Below, piece by piece: positions 17,596-25,020 of a stretch of DNA of 64,000 bases (positions are counted from its first letter, which is position 1; each line of letters starts with the position of its first letter). Below the pieces are notes generated by a model. It made no database searches, was not told the DNA's origin, and saw only the letters and a list, made by a program, of their open reading frames with translations. The position numbers were made by a program, and so were the translations under genes. The DNA is from DASRJG01 sp032124015. GTDB taxonomy: Bacteria > Acidobacteriota > Polarisedimenticolia > Polarisedimenticolales > DASRJG01. The stretch lies in NCBI GenBank assembly GCA_032124015.1, contig JAQBEH010000024.1:11844-75843 (forward strand), written 5' to 3'.

Positions 17596-19733
17596 CGTCG
17601 TTTCCCAGCGCCCCGAGGCGCCCCCGGCGCCGAGCGCGCCGCGACCAGAGCCGGTGCCGGTTTTTCGGCCTCGACGCTCGCCCGGACGAGGCGTTCATCT
17701 TCCAGGACCTGAGTGAAGGCTCCGAGGTGGAGCGTGCACGCCTGTCCCGTCGCAAGGGGGGTTCCCGCCGAGGGAGCCTGTCGAACGACGACGCCGGTTC
17801 CTTCGATCCGCGTGCGGTAGCCGCGCGCGACCAGGCTGGCCACGGCTTCGCGGGCTGTCTTGCCGCGCAGGTCGGGGACCTGTCCTGTGGTTGTGACGAG
17901 CAACGTCGGCGCGTCATCGACTCCCTTCTTTCCGTTCTTCGGCTCGTGTTTCGGTGAAACCTCGGCCGCGTCCTTCTTAGCCTGCGCTTTCAGCTCGTCG
18001 CGACGAGCCTCCCAGGGATCGTCATCGGGAGCCACACGCAGATAGGCGAGTGCGTCGGCCATGATCCGTGAGAAAACGGGTGCCGCGACCAGGCCTCCGT
18101 AGTAGAAGCTCCCACGGGGCGAGTCCAGAACGACCAGGCCCACGAGCGCCGGATCGTGCAGGGGGCCGAATCCTCCAAAAGACGCGAAGTACTCGTGCTC
18201 GGTGTAGCCGCGGCCGCCCGAGAGGATTTTCTTCGCGGTTCCCGTCTTGCCGGCGACGTGATAGCCCGACACCTTTGCGTTGCCCCCCGTGCCGCGGAGG
18301 ACGACGCCTTCCAGCATGTTCGTCATCGTCACCGCGGTCCGCGCGGAGACGACGCGGCGCGGTTCCGGAGGCTGTTCGGCAAGGTAGTGCCCGTCTTCGT
18401 CGCGGGTGCCGAGCACGATGCGCGCCGGAACGAGGACCCCGTCGTTGGCCAACACCCCGTACGCTTGAGCGAGCTGCAGCACGGTCACGTCGACCTCGTA
18501 ACCGATCGACATGGCGCCGGGCGACGTCCCGGACATCCTTGCGAGTGACGTGATATTGCCGTGGCGCTCACCGACGAGTTCGACTCCGGTCTTTCGACCG
18601 AATCCGAAGCGCACGATCGCCTCCCTCAGCGCCTCCCGGGAAAGCGTGCGTCCGACCTGGACCATGCCGACGTTCGACGAATGCTCGAGGATCTCGCGAA
18701 CCGACAGGACCCCGTACTTGTGCACGTCCGTGTAGGTCTTGCCGGCCACCGTGCACGACGCGCAATTGAAGCGCTGCTCGGGAGTGACCGTGCCGTGCTC
18801 GAGGGCAGCGGCAGCGCTGACAATCTTGAACGTCGAACCCGGTTCGAAGGTATCGGTGACCGCCCGGTTGCGGCGCGCCTCGGCCGGGCTCTTTCCGGAG
18901 GCCCGGAGGTCGAAGGTGGGACGGTTCGCGAGCGCCAAGATCTGCCCGGTCCCAGGGTCCAGGAGAATGGCCGCGGCCGCCGTCGCCCCGGTCTCCTTCA
19001 TCGCGCGGTCGAGTTCGCGCTCGACGATGTGCTGAAGAACGAGGTCGATCGTGAGGACGACGTCGTGGCTCCGCTTGGCGGGCGGGCGGAGAAGTTGAAG
19101 GATCATATTGTCATGCGCGTCGCGCACCGCGAGGTACTTCGTCGAATCGCCCTGAAGCGCGGCGTTGAAGGTGGACTCGATACCCTCCCGTCCCTTCTGG
19201 TCGACGTCGGCGAAACCGACGACGTGCGCACCGAGAGCCCCCTGGGGGTAGAAGCGCTTCGGTTCTTCCTGGAAATCGATGGGGCCGCCCTTGTAGATGA
19301 GCTTAGGGTCGAGATTCGCGATGGCACGTGAGGTTTGAGGATCGAGACGACGCTTCAACCACACGAAGGGCGCGTCGGAGGCGAGAAGGGCCCGCAATTC
19401 AGACTCCGGGCGGGTGAGGTACGGCGCGAGCAATCGCGCCGCCCGGTCGGCGTCTTTTCTTAGGCGCGGAGGATGGGCGTAAAGAGATCGGGTCGTGATG
19501 CTGACGGCGAACTCGCGTCCCTGTCTGTCGACGATCGATCCACGACGACCGTCGATCTCGATCACCTGCTGGTGCTGGCGCCGTGCTTGTGCCCGGAGCA
19601 CGTCGGCCTTGAGAATCTGCAGGTCGCCGAGACGCACCACCACGGCCACGGCGGCCAAGGCGACGACCGCCGCTACGATGAAGACGCGGGTTCGGATCGG
19701 GCTCTGGTTCACGACGGCCGGGGTCCTTTTCAC
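17592..19733 (-). CDS. ftsI: Septal transpeptidase FtsI / PBP3 with a C-terminal PASTA domain
   Basis: This 713-residue class B penicillin-binding protein has one N-terminal membrane anchor (about 17-38) and a dimerisation domain with RGSIVDRQGREFA. The transpeptidase domain has the active-site STFK (Ser near 299), SSN (EHSSNVGM) and KTGT (near 493). After a Lys/Glu-rich linker there is one PASTA repeat (VPDLRGKTAREAVASLVARGY, about 620-680), then an Ala/Pro-rich tail. The PASTA extension is like SpoVD/PBP2x of Gram-positives and is absent from the enterobacterial FtsI. It starts 23 bp after ftsL and overlaps murE by 4 bp. Confidence 0.95.
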   Translation of the reverse strand: MKRTPAVVNQSPIRTRVFIVAAVVALAAVAVVVRLGDLQILKADVLRAQARRQHQQVIEIDGRRGSIVDRQGREFAVSITTRSLYAHPPRLRKDADRAARLLAPYLTRPESELRALLASDAPFVWLKRRLDPQTSRAIANLDPKLIYKGGPIDFQEEPKRFYPQGALGAHVVGFADVDQKGREGIESTFNAALQGDSTKYLAVRDAHDNMILQLLRPPAKRSHDVVLTIDLVLQHIVERELDRAMKETGATAAAAILLDPGTGQILALANRPTFDLRASGKSPAEARRNRAVTDTFEPGSTFKIVSAAAALEHGTVTPEQRFNCASCTVAGKTYTDVHKYGVLSVREILEHSSNVGMVQVGRTLSREALREAIVRFGFGRKTGVELVGERHGNITSLARMSGTSPGAMSIGYEVDVTVLQLAQAYGVLANDGVLVPARIVLGTRDEDGHYLAEQPPEPRRVVSARTAVTMTNMLEGVVLRGTGGNAKVSGYHVAGKTGTAKKILSGGRGYTEHEYFASFGGFGPLHDPALVGLVVLDSPRGSFYYGGLVAAPVFSRIMADALAYLRVAPDDDPWEARRDELKAQAKKDAAEVSPKHEPKNGKKGVDDAPTLLVTTTGQVPDLRGKTAREAVASLVARGYRTRIEGTGVVVRQAPSAGTPLATGQACTLHLGAFTQVLEDERLVRASVEAEKPAPALVAARSAPGAPRGAGKRR

Positions 19734-19756
19734 GCGCTCATGGATTCAACTCCCGA

Positions 19757-20155
19757 TCAGCGCGACACGGGCCGATGGGAAGGTGCGGCGGACGGCGCTG
19801 GCCGTTCGAGTTCCGCCGCGGACACGACAATGACTCGCGCCGCCGTGGGGCGTTCGAGTCCGAGCTCGACACCGGCGCGCTGTTCGACAACGGGGAGAGA
19901 CTCCTTGAACGCCTTCTCGATGGTCAGGCGGCGCTCCGCGTCGGTCAACCGGGCCTCGAGGCCGCGGAGGTCTTCGATGGCGTAGCTTGTCTGTACGTAG
20001 GACATGGTCTGCAAGAGGTAAATCGCCAGCGGCACGAGCGCGATCGCCACGCCGAGGACGACCTTGAAGACCCAGAGTGAGTGACGGTTGTCCGGCTCGC
20101 GGTGGAGCGCGCTATTGCGCCAGCCACGGTCGGATGCGGATGCGGGACCGATCAT
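19757..20155 (-). CDS. ftsL: Cell division protein FtsL-like
   Basis: This small bitopic protein of about 132 residues has a basic N-terminus, one membrane segment (about 28-49) and a periplasmic helical stretch with heptad character (AIEDLRGLEARLTDAERRL), then an Ala/Pro-rich tail. Sequence is poorly conserved in this family, and the call rests on size, topology and position between rsmH and ftsI. The ATG at 20155 shares one base with the rsmH stop; a GTG at 20158 directly before it is also possible. Confidence 0.8.
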   Translation of the reverse strand: MIGPASASDRGWRNSALHREPDNRHSLWVFKVVLGVAIALVPLAIYLLQTMSYVQTSYAIEDLRGLEARLTDAERRLTIEKAFKESLPVVEQRAGVELGLERPTAARVIVVSAAELERPAPSAAPSHRPVSR

Positions 20156-21138
20156 CACAGCCTCTCCACCGCGCGCAGTTTGGCGCTCCGCGCACGCGGG
20201 TTCGACGCGTTTTCAGCCAGCCCCGGGACGATGGGGCGTGACGTGACGGCCCGGACGATGTTCTCGCGGCCGCAGCCGCAAACCGGCAGGCTCGGCGGAC
20301 AGGTGCAACGATGGGCGAGGCCGTTCATCGATGTCTTGACCGCGCGATCCTCGAGCGAATGAAACGAAATGACCGCGAGACGGCCGCCGCGGCGAAGGAG
20401 TGACACGGCTCCCGAGACGAGGGCCGGGATGCCCTCGATTTCGCGGTTCACCGCGATGCGTAGCGCCTGAAAAGTGCGGGTCGCGGGATGAATCCGAAAC
20501 CGGCGCGCGGCCGGGCCGGCCGTCTTTTCGACGAGACTCGCCAGCTCGCGCGTCGTCACGATCGGCCGGTTGGCGCGCTCGCGGACGATTGCCCGGGCGA
20601 TCCGCCCCGCCAGTCGCTCCTCGCCCCACGTGGCGATGATGTCGCGCAGTTCGGACATGTCGAGCGTCGCGACTAGATCCGCGGCGGAAGGGCCGCTCGA
20701 TTCCGGGTCGAGCCGCATGTCCAAAGGGCCGTCCGTCGAGAACGCGAAGCCGCGTGATGGATCGTCCAGCTGCAACGACGAGATGCCGAGATCGGCGAGC
20801 ACCGCGTCGACGACGACGACGTCAACCCGGTGGAGCAGTTCGACCACGTCTCGATGGTCGCCGAGAAGCGGGATGAACCGACCACCGAAACGGGCCAAGC
20901 GTTCTCGCGCGAACGCGATCGCGGCCGGGTCTCGGTCGATGCCGATCACGCGTCCGTTCGGCCCGATCAACTCGAACAACGCCTCCGTGTGGCCGCCGGG
21001 CCCGAGCGTCGCGTCCACGACCGTCGCGCCGGGAGCGGGGCCCAGCAACGCCAGCGACTCCTGGAGAAGCACCGGACGATGAGGGACGTTGGGTTGTGTC
21101 AACGTGACCTCGCGGTTGATGGCGGCAGCGGCCGGCAT
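20155..21138 (-). CDS. rsmH: 16S rRNA (cytosine-1402-N4)-methyltransferase RsmH
   Basis: RsmH (MraW) methylates C1402 of 16S rRNA with S-adenosylmethionine. The 327-residue protein has the N-terminal HRPVLLQESL, the SAM loop DATLGPGGHTEALFE, DLGISSLQLDDPSRGFAF and AVISFHSLEDRAVK near the end. The ATG at 21138 has GGAGG 13 nt upstream and lies 22 bp after mraZ. A TTG at 21171 is possible but would overlap mraZ. Confidence 0.96.
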   Translation of the reverse strand: MPAAAAINREVTLTQPNVPHRPVLLQESLALLGPAPGATVVDATLGPGGHTEALFELIGPNGRVIGIDRDPAAIAFARERLARFGGRFIPLLGDHRDVVELLHRVDVVVVDAVLADLGISSLQLDDPSRGFAFSTDGPLDMRLDPESSGPSAADLVATLDMSELRDIIATWGEERLAGRIARAIVRERANRPIVTTRELASLVEKTAGPAARRFRIHPATRTFQALRIAVNREIEGIPALVSGAVSLLRRGGRLAVISFHSLEDRAVKTSMNGLAHRCTCPPSLPVCGCGRENIVRAVTSRPIVPGLAENASNPRARSAKLRAVERL

Positions 21139-21160
21139 GAAGTTCTCTCGTCCTCCGTCG

Positions 21161-21601
21161 TCAGATTCCAAGGTCCGAGAGAGCCCCGAGATCGGCGTCG
21201 GTGAGCGGGTCCGCTTGGAGTCGCGCCTCGAACGCCGTTCGATTCCAGACCTCGAGGAAATCCTGTTGCCCCAAGACGACGACCTCGCCTCGGACGTCCG
21301 CTCGCTCGCGCAAGAGCGGGTGAATCAAGATGCGTCCCTGGGCGTCCATGGGAGTCGACTGGCCGTAATAATTCACGGCATTCTTGAAGCGCATCACCGA
21401 CGGGTTGAGCGACGATGCGCGCGCCAGCCGCTCTTCGACGCGAAGCCACACGTCCATGGGGTAGATACGAACCGAGTCTCCGCGAAGGCTCGTCACGAAG
21501 TAGTCGGACCCGAACTTCGGCTCCAGCACACCCCGAAACGAGGCCGGCAGCTTGAGCCGGCCCTTCTCGTCGAGTTTTGCGAGCGAGCTTCCTCGCAACA
21601 T
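21161..21601 (-). CDS. mraZ: Transcriptional regulator MraZ
   Basis: The 146-residue protein has two SpoVT/AbrB-like halves: LRGSSLAKLDEKGRLKLP with its Arg-rich strand, and then YYGQSTPMDAQGRILIH. MraZ is known to bind repeated boxes upstream of its own operon and to repress dcw transcription. Matching repeats are present upstream (21699-21757). The ATG at 21601 follows an AAGGCGGAG ribosome-binding site. It is the first gene of the dcw cluster, so it probably controls everything down to the diguanylate cyclase. Confidence 0.96.
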   Translation of the reverse strand: MLRGSSLAKLDEKGRLKLPASFRGVLEPKFGSDYFVTSLRGDSVRIYPMDVWLRVEERLARASSLNPSVMRFKNAVNYYGQSTPMDAQGRILIHPLLRERADVRGEVVVLGQQDFLEVWNRTAFEARLQADPLTDADLGALSDLGI

Positions 21602-21698
21602 CGCTCCGCCTTCCTTCCGCCGGCTCGGAGAGAACGGGGATCGCGCGAACCAGCGTCGCGCTCGCAGGACCACTCGTCTCTTTAGACCCGTGCCGCCC

Positions 21699-21757
21699 GT
21701 GGGTATCGGTGGAGTGCGGGTGGACGACTAGGCCCACTTTGCTCCACTTCCGACCAC
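21699..21757. promoter_or_regulatory. Putative MraZ operator: two opposed triplets of GTGG boxes
   Basis: On the minus strand three boxes GTGGT, GTGGA and GTGGG (plus-strand 21753-57, 21743-47, 21733-37) follow each other with exactly 5 bp between them. On the plus strand GTGGG (21699-703), GTGGA (21709-13) and GTGGA (21720-24) repeat with 5 and 6 bp between. Direct repeats at 10 bp pitch are how known MraZ sites look. Both sets lie just downstream of the predicted transcription start (about 21758). Confidence 0.7.
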
Positions 21758-21764
21758 CGCGCGA

Positions 21765-21793
21765 ATGGTAAGAACCTAAACAGATGATGTCAA
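21765..21793 (-). promoter_or_regulatory. Sigma-70-type promoter of the dcw cluster
   Basis: Minus-strand TTGACA (21793 to 21788), a 17 bp spacer and TACCAT (21770 to 21765). It reads toward mraZ and implies a leader of about 155 nt containing the GTGG boxes. It is one of the best -35/-10 pairs in the window. Confidence 0.75.
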
Positions 21794-21882
21794 GAGGTTT
21801 ATGTAGGAGTTTGCTTCGATTGACTGGCGAAAGTCAAGCGCAAAACTTGTCGCGACGCGTGAGAGGATTCTCGGCCAGCGGC

Positions 21883-22239
21883 CTACGGGTTCTGATTGGG
21901 CACGGGGGCCGGACCTCCCGTGCGCAGGCCGGTGTCTTTTACGCCGAGCGGATCGACCCCATCAGGACCGTCCTGGATCCCGTGGGCCTGGTACACGGTG
22001 CCACGGGTCGGGAGGTCCACCCACCCGAGACCGTGCACGGCGCGGTAGACGTTGAGCAATCGATCGCCCACGAAAAACAGGGCGGTCACCGGTGCAACCA
22101 GTTGCGGGCCGTGGTTGGTGGCGACGGGGCCCTTCGCCGACGGCCGAGTCACCGAGACGTCGGCTGCGAATGAGGCAGAGACGGAACCGACCAGCGTGGT
22201 TGCGAGTATCAGGGCGAGAAACGCTCGTTTGTTAACCAT
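21883..22239 (-). CDS. Small exported protein of unknown function
   Basis: The 118-residue protein has a clear signal peptide (MVNKRAFLALILATTLVG, then SVSASFA with cleavage before ADV). The mature part is about 90 residues, without cysteines or membrane segments, and ends in a Gly/Pro/Asn-rich tail (GGPAPVPNQNP). I recognise no family. Its ATG at 22239 overlaps the last 8 bp of the XRE-TPR regulator gene, so the two are probably coupled. The 280 bp between its stop and the mraZ start hold only the mraZ promoter and boxes. Confidence 0.65.
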   Translation of the reverse strand: MVNKRAFLALILATTLVGSVSASFAADVSVTRPSAKGPVATNHGPQLVAPVTALFFVGDRLLNVYRAVHGLGWVDLPTRGTVYQAHGIQDGPDGVDPLGVKDTGLRTGGPAPVPNQNP

Positions 22240-23446
22240 CGCTACGCCGCCTTTCCACGAAAGTATCGAAGGCTTCGACCTCGAGGAACCGATTCTCCAA
22301 GCTGGAGCGCAGGGCCTTCAGGCGCCCGAAGGCGATCTTCTCGCGGGTTGGATTCCCTTGATTGGTCGCCATCTTCCATTCGTAAAACGCATTGAAAAAG
22401 AGAATGTCCGCAAATTTCTCGGGGGAGCCGGCAAGCGCGTCAGACTGCCGGAAGCAGGACTGCGCTTGGTCGGTCTCGCCCGCCCGGAAGTGCGCTTCAC
22501 CCAGATTGCTCCACGCCTGAGCTTCAAGGCGCCTGAGCCCCGCGGTGCGCGCGTCGGCCAGGGCCGAGCGCAGGAGGCGGACCCCCTCTTTCATCTTGCC
22601 CAGGGCGACGTAGCAATCTCCGACGTTGATGCGGACACGCACGGCTTCGTGCGGTTCTCCACAGGTCTCGTAAAGCGCGCCAGCCTCACGATAATGTTCG
22701 ATTGCCGCCAAATGTTGCTTGTTTTGAGCCAGCACGCGTCCGAGCGTATGCAGCGAGCGCGCGGCTACGAGATTGAGTCCGGCTTCCCTGGCGAGCGCGA
22801 GCGCCTTTTCGGCCTCGACCTCGGACAGGAGCAAGTCACCCTGGTCCGCGTGGAGGTTCGACAGGATCAAAAACGCCCTCGCGGTGAGGGTGGGCGAGAG
22901 CTTGCCGGACGTACGAAGCGCCTGCCGCAGTTCTTGCTCAGCCAACGCGAGCTTCCCGAGCCGCGACAGGGCCATCGCGAGGTTGATGCGCGTCTGCGCC
23001 CTTGATTCTTGGACGTTCGCGAGTGTCTCGCCCTCGTGAAGCTGGTCGAGCGCGAAGTCGTAGTAGGCGAAGGCCTGACGGTACTGGCCCGCCTTGAGTG
23101 CGGCATTACCCTCGTTGACGAGCTCCGACGGTTCGCCGTCGTGCGATTCCAGGACCTCGCAGGCTTCGAGGTCGACCACGTCCGAAAATGCCTGGACTGA
23201 GACGTTGAAAACGCTCGCGAGCACGCGCAGCTTGTCGAAGGAGGGGTAGCAGATGCCCTTCTCGTAGCGGGAAAGCTGAGAATTGTCGATCTCGCCGCCC
23301 TCCGCTTTGGCGCGTTCTTCGACGCGTCGAAGCGAGTAGCCGTAGCCGACGCGCAGGCGGCGGAGATAGCTACCCAGCCGGACACTGCCTTTAAGAGCGC
23401 TCTCTGCGTGAGCTTCCATGGCTAAACCCCCCGTCGACTTCAACAT
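22232..23446 (-). CDS. XRE-family HTH regulator with C-terminal TPR repeats
   Basis: The protein has about 404 residues. An XRE helix-turn-helix lies at about 20-85 (RLGSYLRRLRVGYGYSLRRV, IDNSQLSRYEKGICYPSFDK). The rest is helical with repeated TPR-like pairs from about 105 to 370, for example NEGNAALKAGQYRQAFAYYD, LGRVLAQNKQHLAAIEHY and NLGEAHFRAGETDQAQSCF. TPR domains often bind peptides or partner proteins, so this looks like a ligand-controlled regulator. The start is ATG 23446 or ATG 23419. The gene stands divergent from the histidine kinase gene. Confidence 0.85.
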   Translation of the reverse strand: MLKSTGGLAMEAHAESALKGSVRLGSYLRRLRVGYGYSLRRVEERAKAEGGEIDNSQLSRYEKGICYPSFDKLRVLASVFNVSVQAFSDVVDLEACEVLESHDGEPSELVNEGNAALKAGQYRQAFAYYDFALDQLHEGETLANVQESRAQTRINLAMALSRLGKLALAEQELRQALRTSGKLSPTLTARAFLILSNLHADQGDLLLSEVEAEKALALAREAGLNLVAARSLHTLGRVLAQNKQHLAAIEHYREAGALYETCGEPHEAVRVRINVGDCYVALGKMKEGVRLLRSALADARTAGLRRLEAQAWSNLGEAHFRAGETDQAQSCFRQSDALAGSPEKFADILFFNAFYEWKMATNQGNPTREKIAFGRLKALRSSLENRFLEVEAFDTFVERRRSDG

Positions 23447-23655
23447 CTGACCGTCCCCCCTTGCCACACATAGAGTCTACTCCGAGGAAACCACTCTGCC
23501 AGGGAGTTTCTGCCGATACCAACGCGCCGGCAAGCGGGGATCCGGTGAAGCACCATCGCCTGCGGGGAATACGCAGCACCCAAATCCGAGCCTTTGGCTG
23601 GGTGAATTCCCGAAATCAGTCTGAGATCGAGTGGTTCCCGCGTGGAAGATCCCCC

Positions 23656-23661
23656 TAGAAT
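23656..23661 (+). promoter_or_regulatory. -10-like TAGAAT upstream of the histidine kinase gene
   Basis: The hexamer ends 9 nt before the ATG at 23671, and there is no Shine-Dalgarno between them. If used, the mRNA would be leaderless or nearly so. No good -35. The remaining 200 bp of the divergent gap to 23446 show no other clear element. Confidence 0.45.
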
Positions 23662-23670
23662 CCTCTGGCG

Positions 23671-25020
23671 ATGGCTTGGCTTGGTGGAAGTAGGCAGTTC
23701 CTGCCTCCCCGCGGGGGAGGGGAGACTGCCCGCGCGTTCACGATCTTTGCCATTCTGGCCGTCCTTCTGGTGGGTCTGGGGTGGGCGTCCCAGGCGGTGG
23801 TCCTTCGGGACCTGGGCCAGTGGGCCGGACTCGACCACATGCTCGGAGCGACCCGAGAGGCCCGGAGCGTGGCCGAGGCGGTGACATCTCTCGGCCGTGG
23901 CCCGGCCGGCATTGACTTCTACCGCCTTCGCAAGGAGCTGGCTCCATTGGAGAGGATGTTGGCGGGGCGGCTCGCCATTCGGCCGGACCTGCGATTCGTC
24001 GAGGTTCGCGACCGCTTCGGGACACGAGTCACGGCCGTCCCGTCCAGCACGATCGCGAACGCCCCCGGAATCCCCAGAGCTCAGGTGACGCTGATGCTTG
24101 GTGGCGTCCCGCAGGGAGATGTCCGTGTCGGTGTTTCGACGGAAGCGATCGATCGCGACATCGAGGCCCTTCGCCGATCCCTTCGCGTCAAGATCGCCGC
24201 TGCCGTGGTGCTTGGGGTCGGCCTTCTGATCGTGGGCCTCTTCTACTCCCTGCGCCTCATTCGGAAAAATCGCGAGCTGGAACACGCGCGCCAGTCCGCG
24301 GCACGCGTCGAGTATCGCGTGAATCTCGGCTCGGGTCTCGCGCACGAGATCCGCAATCCGCTCAACTCGATGAACATGAACTTGCAGATGCTCGAAGAAG
24401 AGCTCCAAGGTGTGCCCGAGCTCGAAGGAGGCGAGCACGTCGAGATGCTCCGTTCGATGCAGGGGGAGATCAAGCGCATCGCGAACCTGATCGACGTCTT
24501 CTTGCAGTACGCCCGCCCCGCAAAACCGCAATTCGAAGTCAGGGACCTGAACGACGTGCTGAGCGTAACCGCTCGGTTTCTCCAGGCCGATTTCCGTCAG
24601 AGCGGAGTCGACCTCGTCCTCGATCTCGAGCCTCTCCTTCCTTCGGTCGAATTGGATGAAGGGCAACTGCGCCAGGCACTCCTCAACATCCTCGGCAACG
24701 CGCGGCAGGTGATGCCGCCCGGCGGCGAGGTGCGGGTCGCTTCCCGTGCCGGAATGGGCGGAGAAGTCGTCGTCGAGGTTGCCGACACCGGACCCGGGAT
24801 TCCGGCCGATTCGATTGAGAAGATCTTCGAGCCGTTCTTCTCGAAGCGCGCCGGCGGAACGGGCCTCGGCCTCGCGATCGCGCGTCAGATGGTGGACAAC
24901 CACAATGGGCGCATCGAGGTCGACTCTCAGCCCGGCAAGGGCACCACGTTTCGCATCCGCCTCCCGCGTCGCCAGAACCGCGCCGGAGTCACCGCTCAGG
25001 GAGCGAAGGCGTCGCGATGA
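23671..25020 (+). CDS. Membrane sensor histidine kinase
   Basis: The 449-residue protein has two membrane segments (about 22-42 and 172-194) enclosing a periplasmic sensor domain of about 130 residues. Then come a HisKA domain with GLAHEIRNPLNSM (His near 225), an N box in LLNILGNARQVMP, G1 DTGPGIP, the F box and G2 GGTGLGLAIARQMV. It should autophosphorylate and pass phosphate to a receiver. The NtrC-type regulator at 27053 is the likely partner because ligA, between them, overlaps both genes by 4 bp. Confidence 0.92.
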   Translation: MAWLGGSRQFLPPRGGGETARAFTIFAILAVLLVGLGWASQAVVLRDLGQWAGLDHMLGATREARSVAEAVTSLGRGPAGIDFYRLRKELAPLERMLAGRLAIRPDLRFVEVRDRFGTRVTAVPSSTIANAPGIPRAQVTLMLGGVPQGDVRVGVSTEAIDRDIEALRRSLRVKIAAAVVLGVGLLIVGLFYSLRLIRKNRELEHARQSAARVEYRVNLGSGLAHEIRNPLNSMNMNLQMLEEELQGVPELEGGEHVEMLRSMQGEIKRIANLIDVFLQYARPAKPQFEVRDLNDVLSVTARFLQADFRQSGVDLVLDLEPLLPSVELDEGQLRQALLNILGNARQVMPPGGEVRVASRAGMGGEVVVEVADTGPGIPADSIEKIFEPFFSKRAGGTGLGLAIARQMVDNHNGRIEVDSQPGKGTTFRIRLPRRQNRAGVTAQGAKASR

